Assembly (NCBI GenBank): GCA_900239685.1 | Contig: OENT01000915.1 | Location: forward strand, 1-64,000 | Direction: 5' to 3' | Source of the DNA: Rotaria macrura | Lineage: Eukaryota; Rotifera; Eurotatoria; Philodinida; Philodinidae | DNA length: 64,000 nt | Shown: positions 1 through 11,225 of the stretch, in pieces | Position numbering within the stretch: the stretch's first letter is position 1 | How the letters are laid out: each line of letters starts with the position of its first letter | Translations under genes and position numbers: made by a program | The notes under the pieces: model-generated | The model's input: only the letters and a program-made list of their open reading frames with translations | Told to the model about the DNA's origin: nothing | Database searches by the model: none

Positions 1-3000
1 ATCTTGCCTGACGATGTGATTCTTGCCTCGCCACACAAGAATGTATCTACAAGAAGCTGGAAAGAACGATGTCAAGATCGTCGACTAGTGCACTGTTTTA
101 TGGATAAGTGTGCATTTTATATTAGATTTTCTTCAAAAAGGAAATAGTTTTTCAGAATCAGTCGACCTGAAGTAAAAAAATTTCGTCATTAGTAGTTTTT
201 AGAAAAGCATCGAAAAATTGTGTTCTTTGCCTTTTTACATAAGATTATTGGAAAATAAAACGGAGAAATTTTTACACACTTCAAAAAGAGCCATTTATAA
301 TTAGCCTTTGGCTGTTCTACCTTCTGAGCACGTGAATCATCAAGTCTAGTTCATGGCAAATGTTGAATGTATAATTTTAGGTTGAATTATATATTGAAAG
401 TTGAAAGTATGTAACGCTTATATGAAAATTTATATTGATTTCATGAATTCATTGCTATGTATTCATTCAGCAATATGAAAAGTAGAACAATGAGCGAATG
501 ACTTAAAAGAAGGCAGACAATATAAAGATTTGTTGATTTATATGTGTATGAATCGATTGATAAGCATTATTTCTTCATCTCATCGTGGCAATCTACCAAT
601 ACTGCAACATTTCTTTGTATTAGCTGAATTTCAGAAGTATCTTACTCGAAATCAACATCCTATGCATACAACCAAGTCATATAACACTTAGATACACTCA
701 AAATCATGACAACACGTTCATGTGATTTTCATCTTATCTACAGCAAGCAGCTTTGGCTGCATTCATATACATTAATAATTCTGAAAACACATTAACTAAA
801 AACTATAAACAAATTATTCTTGCAAACCGTAACGAAAAACGCGCTTTGTTCGATCTGATATTTCTTAGCAATCGCTCTTCTCAAATTCTTCGACTTGTCC
901 CATGATTTTCGGTTAGTGAAATATATCATATAAGCATTTTTGTTTTGCAAAAAAAAACCATGTTTACTCATATAAATGGTTTTTTGTTTCGTGTTATTGT
1001 AATTACACTTGTCATAAATATCGATGATCCTATTATTGACATACATATTGTATAAAATCAGTTTGATGTCAATAAAATAAATTCGAATTTGTGCTCTTGG
1101 TTTTACTGTGTCGGCCACTTATTTCTTTTCGTATACAGTTCATTGTATTTGTCTTCGAGAATGAAGAGATAAAGTGGTAAATGTATGGAGACACAGACAT
1201 AAAAGTCGACAGTTGATTTTCGATATCGCACTCTGCAGATCATTTCTTTAGTGTGCAAAGCTACTTGTAAAATTTCTAGTCTGGTAAAATTAAACATCCA
1301 TGAACATATTCCACAAGGGAAAATGTTTTTAGAAACAGAAAGTGTGCCAACTACAAGTCTGTATTACAAACTACCTTAAATTTGCTCAGATGCTGTTGAG
1401 AATTTATGAAGATAAAATAGAAAATTTTGTAACTCACGTCAATATGAAGGATTTTCAAACCCGTCTTGCACAGCGACTAATTTTTCCAAGGCTATTATCC
1501 ACGAATGGTATGGAAATTTTAAATGATTAAGTAGCTACAGGAATCAGTTTTCTGCTTATTCTCGATCAATTTTGAAGTATGAAATTAAGAAAATATATTA
1601 CAACAGTGATCTACAATGATGCTTGAGAAAACCAATACGATAAGCAATGAGAATCATTTTACGCATATTCGGTAGTGACTCATCAACAGCTATGATCAAT
1701 CCAAAATTTACATCGGTCCTTTGAAGATGAGATGAGTGAATGGCAATTCAGACTGATCTATAGCCACATTCCATCATGCATATCTACGCCTCGCATTTTT
1801 TTCTATACTCTACGATAGTATGTATGTAGAAATCCATCACTCGTCCTTGATTGAAAAAAGTTAGATAGAAACAATTACGTACCAGTACTCACCAACAGCT
1901 ACAGATTTGTGGTTCCTTTTCGGTGACATTTTCCTTCCATTTTAACTCTAATTAAATCTATTGCGAGAAATCTATAATCAACTGAATATGGGAAATCGAT
2001 TTCTTGAAAATTCAAAAGGCACGATTTAAGCCACAATGATAGCGTAAAGAGTGACTAAAAGAAAGAAATTTTATTCTTTTATTTAATGTAAGATTGTTTC
2101 GCTGCTGAAAAAATATTTCAACATTGTTAACATATTCAAGCTGTAGAAATACAATTTTATTCGATTGGTGCAACTTTGCGGTGAGCAAGCTTTGTTTCAC
2201 CTTGAAACTATTTTTCTTGTTTTTCTCTCAAAGAAGAGGAGGATAGAAAAGAATAGCTTTCATATATTGTAAAAATATTTTTTTTCCTCACTACTTACTT
2301 TTAAGAAGGTCAAAAGACAAGGTACGTACTTTTTTCTCTTCGTCACAGCACGCTGCTCTTAAGCAAGAAATAATGCTATTTGATATCAAGAAGTTCTTGA
2401 CAAGAACATGTGTTGAACAATTTTTCTCAAGCTGCAGTTGCATTGAGAAGAACTTTTCTAGAATAGACATTTGCTGGATTTCTTATAGTGATAGAAGAGT
2501 AATTTGATATTTTTGCATATTGAACACACCTGAAAGTACGTGAAATATCTTATTATGCCTCGAAAAATGTGAGAAGTTACTTGCTAATATATTTACGTAT
2601 GATGAAATATTAAACTATTTTTCTTTTTCAACTGCAGCTAAATTAAAATGTGAGTAACACTTCGGAAATGTGTTAAATACGACTAAGGGTCGACTTTTCT
2701 TTCGATGTGCAAGTCAAGGGCTTATTTGTTCATTGGCCATATAGTCGAAAAGTAGAATATATGAAGTAATTACATCAGTGAGTGACTCATACGAAAGAAC
2801 ATAACAAACTGATACTATGAGAACGTGAGTAAGGTCCATATTAATGCTAATAATCAATCACACTATATAATTAATATTCTTACTGATATAATATTAGAAT
2901 TTTGGTTCGATAAGCGATTTGTGAGCATGACATTAACTGTATACCAAGAGAAAGGCTGGCTCCTCGATTTCTCTCATCCTGAAATTGACCTTTTTGAACA

Positions 3001-5230
3001 TGCTTCGGTATGAATAAGATATGTATGCAGTTGCAACTGACGGGGTATACCTTAAAGCGCTGAATTGTAATCAATGGCTCGAAAAACTGAGATCGATCAA
3101 TTGATAGTCTCAACAATATGCGAGGCTATACTTTGTTTTGATTGTATATGGTTGAGTTGTGAGCGGTGCAATACATACTAGATTTCTCATCAATCAAACC
3201 ATTGCTACACCATCTATTCGATTATAAAAATATCATACAGATAAAATCACTTTTTAGTTGAACAGTGTTGCGCATGATTGTTCGTTTTTTATGCTAAGTT
3301 TTGAAATAATTCTGTCTTTCAAACTATTACCAGAAGTTTCAAAGAGGATCACGTAGAATCAGTTTTTACTCATTGAACAAGCTTTACTAAAATTTTCCAT
3401 ATCCTACCATTTACAATAGGATAAGATGAATGGCTTACTTGCTTAAATCAAGTTAATAATATTTTCCCCAACATCAGCAATGTCTATTTTTATAAGATTC
3501 CATTTACACAAAATATATTAGTAAACTATAAAGATAATGTTTCCTCAATTATTGTTCTTTTTGTATATTGTAACGAAAAATTTGATTGAGAACCTTACCG
3601 CCACGCTTGACAATGATACTTATTGAGCTATTTCACATATCTTGAGTGTGTCTACTTCACATATAACTTACACTTGTGAAGGAGAAAGAATGATAGAAAA
3701 AAAGAGAAAGAGAATAGGAGAAACGAAGATCTACGAGGCATGACTTCAATATCGGTACACTCTTCTTGTTCATTGATTTTAAATTACAGTCATTCTGACC
3801 AAATTCTATTTAGGAATGTATCGTCAACGAAGTTAACTTCATCAGACCGTATGAAAATGTACCGACATAATTTTGACGCATGCACATATTTACTCTTTCT
3901 TTTTTCTTTTATTTACTATTTATTGATAGTAGAATGACTAACGGAAGAAAACCTCAACAGTAAATATTCATTCAGTATCCCCGTTTTGTTCGTTCCACTT
4001 TAAATAAATAATAAAGAAAAGTAAAGATGCGTAATGAATCAAAATTGTGTGCGCATATTTTCATCGATACTCTGTGATGAAGCTAATTGAGTTGATGAAG
4101 TATCATCAAATAAAAGTAATCTAATTTAAAATCAAAAGAAAACATGAGTAAAAATTAATTATAGAAAAATTATATCGATGAATTGATAGGGATTCGTTTC
4201 TAATTTTTAAAAGAAAAACATCTACATCTGAAAGTGTTTTACTGACATTCAAACTAGCGCATCACTACTCAGGTCGAGAAGTACAGACTAGATCCAGAAA
4301 AATTAGAACCGGAAATACTAGGAACTTGGAACCAGGAATCAGATGAACAAATCCGATGATCAGATTTATTTCATTCCATCCTGAACCAACCGAAAACGTA
4401 AAAAACCGCCAGCCGGATACAATCACCGAACTCCTGTGTCGATTTTCAGGCATTTTCCGATGGATTCTGGCTGGAAATTTTATCTTTCCTGCGGGTTCCC
4501 GCCGAATATTCATAGAATCATGCATGAGGAATTGTCAACCTGAGTATATTTCAGTTCGTAATATTCTCTACATTAGATAAGTTGTAAATGCATTCGATAG
4601 CAATGTCTAATAATGAATCTGATATAAAAATAGATTCAAATATAGATCAGCAGAAATAAAACACGAAGCCCAATTCGCTTATCTGCTTATGCTAAATAGA
4701 ATTTCTTTAAACAATGTGAAGTCTAACAAGGCGAATAATTGAATCTCTAACGAAATCTAACTCGAAAAAGAAATTAAAGCTTGAAGCTACGCGTGAGTAT
4801 GAGCTTGTGTGATGAGACATTCTTTTCACTGGCTGTTTCAGAGATGTCGTACTTCTTTTTAAAGTAATACCGATAATTACAGTTTTTTTACAACACTGGA
4901 CTCGCGCAAATACTGCATCAATGTAGAAAGAGTTATTTCTCAACGATGTCGCCGTATTCTATATTACATAACTGATGATTTGCAGCAGTAAGAGCTTGAT
5001 CCATGATCTGAATACGAAGCATTAGAAATTGAAATTTGAGTATAGACTATTTGTGCAACTCTCTGAATTCAATAGGTCTTTGAAATCTTCCAAATTCGAA
5101 GAGAATAAGTGTGTGAGTTTGAGAAATACGTCTAGTCTTGTCTAATTTGTCATCATATTATAACATTTAGTGCGTCTTTTACAACATAGATTTTCTGTCA
5201 TATTTCAGATACTATTCAACATCCTTTTAT
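1..5230. other. Intergenic, no gene recognised
   Basis: This AT-rich stretch has only short open frames (under 110 codons) that overlap on both strands, show no recognisable domain and have no splice-phase-consistent continuation. A GC-richer patch near 4265-4530 is listed separately. A polypyrimidine/TTTCAG acceptor-like site at about 5203-5208, just ahead of the transporter start codon, could end a 5'-UTR intron. Confidence 0.6.
4265..4530. repeat. GC-richer island with degenerate short repeats
   Basis: This patch is clearly richer in G+C than its surroundings and holds imperfect repeats of GGAAC/CCGGA/GGATTC-like words, such as the adjoining 'gaaccgg', 'gaacttggaacc' and 'ccgatggattctggctgg'. 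It is open on both strands (74 and 86 codons), which I read as a composition effect and not as coding. It resembles the islands inside large introns near 20.3 kb and 29.3 kb, so it may be a relic of a dispersed element. No terminal repeats or target duplications were identified. Confidence 0.3.
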
Positions 5231-6757
5231 ATGGCAAATATCGGAGTCAAACTAGCGGCCTTTGCATCGCTTTTATTCGTTCAAGTAATGGTAGCACTGG
5301 TATACAAATTTTCACAAACCAATGGAAAATATTCTTTTTCGACAATTTCAGCGATAACTATAGCAGAAATCATAAAATGTTGTATCAGTTCCTATCTAAC
5401 ATTTTTAGCTTCGATTTCAACGAAAGAATTTTCACCTGACTCTGGTTTAACAAGTAAAATACATGATAGAGTTACTATGTGCGGAAGTTACGTTCGTGAA
5501 CAGCTGAGTACTCGGTTTCTCTTACATACATTCGTTCTTGCCTTATTGTACTGCACAAACAATCAAATTGCATTTATACTGTTTCAGTACGTTGATGTTG
5601 CTACAATATCACTGTTCAAATCATTTACATCATTCCAAACAGCTATTATACTGTGGGTACTTTTTCAACGTCCTATAAATCGTGTGCAATGGAGTTCAAT
5701 TGCCTTACAAGTCATAGGTCTCGTCATTATGCAGTATGATGTATGCAAGAAAATGCCCTTATTGGATATTAAAATGTACGTTATTTTGACTATAAGTTTT
5801 ACTATAACATCAACTTGTACCGTATGGAACGAATATTTACTAAAAAACTACTCAGTAAACTTAAATATTCAAAATTCAGCTTTATACTTCTTTGGTACAA
5901 TTATCAATTTATGTGCTTATGGTTTTCTGAGTCGACATGTCAAAAGCTATTCCGTAGGATTTTTCGAAGGATATTCTGTGCTTGCCGTTATCGTAGTATT
6001 TTGTAATTCAATATTGGGACTTGTGATCACCGTGGTGTACAAGTATGGAGATGCAATTATCAAGACTTTCAGTTCTGCATGTGCAACTGGATTTCTTCTT
6101 TTCTTAAACTGGAGTTTGTTCGGTCTTTCAACTAATCTCACAGCAAGCTTAGGTGCAAGTGTCGTATTTATATCTTCTTACATATATTTCTGTGCAACGA
6201 ATACACCAACCACTAGTCAAGCTAACTCGAATTCGCAGGAACCAGATAATGCTGGAAAAGCTCTTCTTGAGACTGCCGAAACAAATACTGAACTGAAGCC
6301 CCCAACTAGTGATAGTAAAAAATTATTACGCAGATCTCTACTGGTTCCAGTGATATCTATTATTACAATGTCCATCATGATTAGTTTCTTTCTGATTTTT
6401 CGTGAGAAACTTCTCATTCAGTTCGATCGTACTCCCTATTTCCACAAGTTATTCTCTCGAAACATGCCAATAATCAGTCGAATTGAAAACTACCAGCAAA
6501 ATGAGACAATGGTTATTCAAGGTAGATTTCTATGTTCCAACAGAAACAATATCATTATACAAACAATAATTAATGCCGAAAAATGTTCTCCAATCGAAAT
6601 TTGTTCTGATAAATTGTTATCATGCAAATTTAAAAAGAACGTCCTCCAACTTTCGCCTGATAAAATGGTAAATGTAACTTTGATTCAAACGGATCCGTCC
6701 TTCACAACGAACGTAACGTCTATGGCTCGTCTAGAACTAATACAAAAGTTAAAATAA
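5231..6757 (+). CDS. SLC35A-type nucleotide-sugar transporter with C-terminal extension
   Basis: Residues 1 to about 325 are a multi-span hydrophobic protein of the nucleotide-sugar transporter family (SLC35A, UDP-sugar/CMP-sialate carriers), which exchange nucleotide sugars across the Golgi or ER membrane. Family landmarks in order: an N-terminal span followed by KFSQTNGKYSFST and AEIIKCC, VDVATISLFKSFTSFQTA, RVQWSSIALQVIGLVIMQYD, VWNEYLLKNYS, FFGTIINL, then GLVITVVYKYGDAIIKTFSS and a last span. The substrate cannot be assigned. Typical members end near 330 residues. This one continues for about 180 more: a polar Ser/Thr/Gln-rich linker, an extra membrane segment (about 378-397) and a 110-residue tail with four Cys and NVT sequons, as expected of a lumenal domain. 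The tail matches no family I know. The start is the first ATG, shortly after an acceptor-like TTTCAG. The coding part is a single exon. The gene could instead splice on downstream (see findings). Confidence 0.82.
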   Translation: MANIGVKLAAFASLLFVQVMVALVYKFSQTNGKYSFSTISAITIAEIIKCCISSYLTFLASISTKEFSPDSGLTSKIHDRVTMCGSYVREQLSTRFLLHTFVLALLYCTNNQIAFILFQYVDVATISLFKSFTSFQTAIILWVLFQRPINRVQWSSIALQVIGLVIMQYDVCKKMPLLDIKMYVILTISFTITSTCTVWNEYLLKNYSVNLNIQNSALYFFGTIINLCAYGFLSRHVKSYSVGFFEGYSVLAVIVVFCNSILGLVITVVYKYGDAIIKTFSSACATGFLLFLNWSLFGLSTNLTASLGASVVFISSYIYFCATNTPTTSQANSNSQEPDNAGKALLETAETNTELKPPTSDSKKLLRRSLLVPVISIITMSIMISFFLIFREKLLIQFDRTPYFHKLFSRNMPIISRIENYQQNETMVIQGRFLCSNRNNIIIQTIINAEKCSPIEICSDKLLSCKFKKNVLQLSPDKMVNVTLIQTDPSFTTNVTSMARLELIQKLK

Positions 6758-9700
6758 CTTTGAAATCAAAATGTTTCATAAGCTCCTAATACCATAGAAG
6801 GTGAAATCATTCAAATCTTAAATAGGCTCAATTTTTCAGCCAAAATAGATCTGGAGTCGATTTAAGAAGTGCTGTTATTTCTTTATCTAAATTAATAAGG
6901 ATCAGAGTTCCAACTAAGCCAACTTTTTCTACACCTGAATTTCTTGTGTTAGACCAAGATCCTCTCTAGTCTAATTGTGTTTGTCCCATTTTTCTTTCGA
7001 ATTGCCCCACCTATCTTTAAAATTAATATCATGTTGCTAGTTAGAAATAGTGAAATATCAATGGTTCTACAAAGTCTAACAAGTGGATGGAATCCATTTT
7101 CATGGCAGTGGTAAACCATTCTAACGTGAACATTCAACAAAATATTTTAAAATATTCACTATATGAGATATATCCTTCTGATATATGCAATGTGGAGTAT
7201 TTCAAAATAGGCGTGCCACAAAAAGTTGTCTTCAAGAACGTTTTTCTTTACTTGGTAGAAACGAGGGAAAAGCATTTATATTTTTCAACAAAGTGACTTT
7301 CACTGCGAATGAATCGATTTCGAGTGAAAACCACTGAGCATAAGTCTAGATTGTTTCTTATACGGCTGTGCCTACCCTATGGAAGCGTTGATATTTTAAT
7401 TAGTCTTCCTGTAGATTTAATATGAATTGAAAAGTATTGAGACATAGATAGGAAAATAAGGGAATACAACTATACTACTATTGAGAAAACCGATTTGAAT
7501 TTTGTTCAAGAACACATTAAATGAATGTGACAAATAAAAATATTAAGTTTATTATTACCACCAAGAGAGATGGAAGTACAGTAACTCCTGTAAAAAGGAA
7601 TCGGCTTATAAGTTCACCTGAATTAATTAGGATATAAAAATGGTCCAGAGAAAATACTGACGACTCGGAAGAGAAGTGATTGAAAATTAATAAAATGGGC
7701 TTTCTCAAAGACTTTGATATTTTTCTATGCAACACTGTCACAAAAGGATTTCTAAAAATGATCGCTGTCAAAATCATCGTTATTTTACTTGTTTATACTG
7801 CACTCAGGTCTGTTGAAATACTCAATGAACAAATTATATTCTACCATTGATGATAAACTAGTATATATGATGCTGAATTTAATATTTTTGACATAATATT
7901 TCGTAATTTACTATCAGAAAAAGTAGTTCAGATCAAAATAAAAATCATCTTATAAGTCAGTCATCAAAACATTGTTTTGATGATTTATTCATACGTTATG
8001 TATTGCTTTTAATGTTATTCCTCAATCCTAAAGTTTTCTTTCATTAATGAAATCACTTTTTAATGTTTTTTAATTCACATACGTCTATAGTTAGTATCAA
8101 ATACTGATTTATAAGATGATTTATATTTTTATTCAAACAATAAATTTTCTGATGCAAAATCCCTATTTTGAGCCTAGTCAAGCTTAATGGTTTCACCGGA
8201 TTTGCGTACTGTTGGAGATTTTTCTAGGAAATCATACTTAGAATACAAATATTGTTCAAGGTGTTTAAATTAGGTTATTTTTATAAAACACGGGTTCATA
8301 TCTCGAAGTTGCATGACCTAGATCATCTGATTATTGCAAGTGTGTACTGAAATTAGTTGTGTCTGTCTGTTCTCAGGAAAAAAATCCTCGAAGTGGAAAA
8401 CTATCTTTTCATAACAACCTATATGCTTGTGTACTAGAGATGGTCATGAGGCGGGGTGAGGATAAAAATATAAATAGCTGGGTAGTGGTGGTGGTGGTGG
8501 TGGTGGTGGTGGTGGACCGCATTGTTTCACGGTTTCCCGTCTCAATACACTGATGTATTTTTTCACACCACAATCAGATCGACAGAAACGTCTTTAAATA
8601 TCTATATGAATTTGTTTCATAGTTTACTATTTGGAAAAAAGATATATTCAATGGAGTGCATAGTTGAGAACTTCATATAAAACTACAACATATTTATATA
8701 TTTATGTACATATGGCATACTCAATCCCCATGATTTGTATTCATGTAATATTATTCAGAAAATGTTTATCTTACATAGAAACTGGCTTCGTTTAAATACA
8801 GATGAAGTATATTCTTGTTCAGGTAACATGTTTAAGCCAAAGTCTTGCTCATGTTCAACTGATATCAACGGCAATGCAGAGAATAGGTTTTGGATATTCC
8901 TGATGATGATAATGATTCATTAACTCTCGATGTAGTGACATGAAAAAATGTGTATTGTTTGCTCAAAAAACAAAACAAACAAATAAAAAACACTGTTGAT
9001 TGTTCTAAAAGTCATAGTGCTAATTGTTGCGAAGGATTTGGATTTCTTGATAATATTGCTCAAGATAGTGTCGTGATTAAGAATTCAAAAAATTCGTTTC
9101 ATTAGATGGCTCCTCAAATACGTATTTGATAGCCACGTGGTGTTTGTGTTAAACGAATAGGTGATGATGAGAAGGCTTTTTAGCTGGTCCGTTCAACTCT
9201 GCTGTATAACATCCGTTTGACATTCAAGAATATGATAGTACTTCATTGAGCTGTAGGCCAGCTTTTCATCGGTTGAAAATAGTCTACTTCAGTAGAATAG
9301 AGCATGTCTTTATGACTATTCTGTTCTTTTACATTAAAGCATATCCACAACCATTCTATGTAATAGCTATTTCATGTGTGATCTTTCTTGCTAATAATTT
9401 CGCAAGCATTTTCAAATAAATCATTTTAAGAATATCCAATCGTTCATTCTTATCAGACTCAAGGAATCTTACTCATTGATTGGTGAGCATCGTCTAGATC
9501 GACAGGACGCCTTGCAAAATTTGTTTGACTCTATTTCGATGAAGTATTCTTATTAAAAGATATTAGGAACAATTTTTCTACTATAATAAAATAATAACAG
9601 CTTACTAAAAAACATCAACGGAGATAAATGGAAAGTACTCCTTAGTATGATGATTATTCGTTCGAATAATTTGAGAAAATTTATTTTTAGAATGAAGATA

Positions 9701-10067
9701 TTGCTAGTTATTTCAGTATAGATAGTTAGCTGCACAAAAAGCGTATAGTTCGATGAAACTTAGTTGATATGAAATAATCTAATCTAGGAGCTTCTATATT
9801 TAGACGTGTTTGATAGTGGTTGTAACGGATACTTCAAGGCACATACATGTACATATAATCACAAATTCATACGTATACGACACAAACATACATGTCCAAA
9901 CTTATTGAGACTCTCAAACTCACGACCAAAATGAAACATAATCAAAGAGAAGAGATTTATAGTAAATCTTTTTATGAAACATACATTCAGTTTCTAAACA
10001 GAAACACTAGAAAAAATTTCATTAGTGTTACCAATCAATCACTGCAAACGTTTACTCGGCATTGCCA
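6758..10067. other. Intergenic; possible downstream exon relic and GGT repeat
   Basis: No complete gene is recognised. Directly after the transporter stop, an acceptor-like 'tttttcag' at 6832-6839 precedes a 43-codon open stretch (6841-6969) in another frame. A 69-codon open frame lies at 7087-7296. These may be a lost or alternatively spliced extension of the transporter. A pure GGT microsatellite sits at 8485-8515. The remainder is AT-rich with only short, unconvincing frames, including an 86-codon hydrophobic minus-strand frame at 7517-7777. Confidence 0.5.
8485..8515. repeat. (GGT)n microsatellite, about 10 units
   Basis: An uninterrupted run of GGT/GTG trinucleotides lies in AT-rich intergenic DNA. 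It creates a valine run in a 64-codon plus-strand frame (8359-8553), which I do not take as a gene. Confidence 0.9.
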
Positions 10068-11225
10068 TTAACGATGAGAAAATGATGATGAAATAGACCG
10101 ATTGACAATAACTTCTAAAATATATTGATGTTGATGTGAAGTATGATCGAGGCGATGATAGTAGTTGATTTCTGGATCTAATTGTAATGTGTCGTTGGGA
10201 CTGAATTTATTCCAGTTCTCACCACGGAGAATAACTAAATCGTTCTTAGAAGAACACAACAGATGAGTAGCGAGTGGAAAACCGATTTCGAGAAATATTT
10301 GATATTTAAATATGAGTTTTGTTACAAGAAGCCAATCAGGAACTAAACGTTGTGGAACATAAAATATATCGGAGAAAGATTTCGTAAGTTTGTTTTGTGA
10401 ACTGTTTTGATAATTGTTCAGATATTTTAAATATAGATCATTGCTTAGACTAAGGTTTTGTAACTCTGACATGAATGACAGAAAGGCAGCTTTTCCGATT
10501 CCCAGGTCCCAATGCCAACCGTGGGCATGCTGTTCTTCAGTCAAGTCAATCGGTGGAATCCAGATGTTTTCTAAGCTGAACTTTTCAAGATTGTAAAATA
10601 TTGGTAATAGATCAAAATGAGACATGAGATAGCCTTTGTGATTAGGACATTGAGTGATTACTCGCGTGAGACAATTATAAGCTTGATGACCAGCATTTCC
10701 TTCTGGACAATCGATTACTTGTGAATGTGGTCCTGGACCAGTGAACACGACTAACGGGAAAAGTCTTCGATATATAGTGAGAAAATCGATCCGATGATAG
10801 TAATGAAGATGGTTAAAATGGATTATTAAAACGATGTCATTTCTATCCCAGTAACTTTCAACTTGTCGTGTATCATTGTCAGACAATTGTGTCCCATTAT
10901 CAGTTTCATTGAAACAGGAGTTTCTCATACGAATGAGTTTTCTTTCATTGAAAACTGAGTGGTTTAAGTTGGTTATATTCGATTGTATCAAGCCAGCCAC
11001 AAGATTCCCATGTTTAATACTTGGGTATAGAAAAATATGTCGGTTGTAGAAGGCAAAAAATAAAATGGACACGAACAAAATCGTTGACAGAGCTATGGAA
11101 CGAACATAAGAGCTTTTTAATTTAATTGTCTGACCTGGACTAGTCCTCGTGGAAACAATCGGATCAATTAATTCGTATGATACGTTTGAATAAGTGTTAC
11201 ACGGTTCGTTGGAAGTTGATTTCAT
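10068..11225 (-). CDS. Type II membrane protein, putative Golgi glycosyltransferase-like
   Basis: An intact 385-codon single-exon frame. It has a short cytosolic N terminus (about 1-45), one signal-anchor membrane segment (about 46-64, SIALSTILFVSILFFAFY) and a large lumenal domain with several N-glycosylation sequons (NIT, NHS, NET, NGT, NLS, NSS, NRS). This is the architecture of Golgi type II glycosyltransferases. The lumenal core starts with a hydrophobic strand (DIVLIIHFNHLHYY), then RRLFPLVVFTGPGP, and has CPNHKGYLMSHFDLLPIFYN, where HFD sits at the position a metal-binding DxD-type motif often occupies. I cannot place it in a named CAZy family, so enzyme activity is an inference. The ATG directly follows a TTTCAAG acceptor-like site (on its own strand), so a 5'-UTR intron is possible. 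It converges towards the nucleotide-sugar transporter across a 3.3-kb gap. AT-rich codons match its neighbours and I see no disruption. Confidence 0.75.
   Translation of the reverse strand: MKSTSNEPCNTYSNVSYELIDPIVSTRTSPGQTIKLKSSYVRSIALSTILFVSILFFAFYNRHIFLYPSIKHGNLVAGLIQSNITNLNHSVFNERKLIRMRNSCFNETDNGTQLSDNDTRQVESYWDRNDIVLIIHFNHLHYYHRIDFLTIYRRLFPLVVFTGPGPHSQVIDCPEGNAGHQAYNCLTRVITQCPNHKGYLMSHFDLLPIFYNLEKFSLENIWIPPIDLTEEQHAHGWHWDLGIGKAAFLSFMSELQNLSLSNDLYLKYLNNYQNSSQNKLTKSFSDIFYVPQRLVPDWLLVTKLIFKYQIFLEIGFPLATHLLCSSKNDLVILRGENWNKFSPNDTLQLDPEINYYHRLDHTSHQHQYILEVIVNRSISSSFSHR

Noticed and set aside
5170..5439. 89-codon plus-strand frame overlapping the transporter start
   Set aside because: It is out of frame with the SLC35A protein, which explains this stretch fully.
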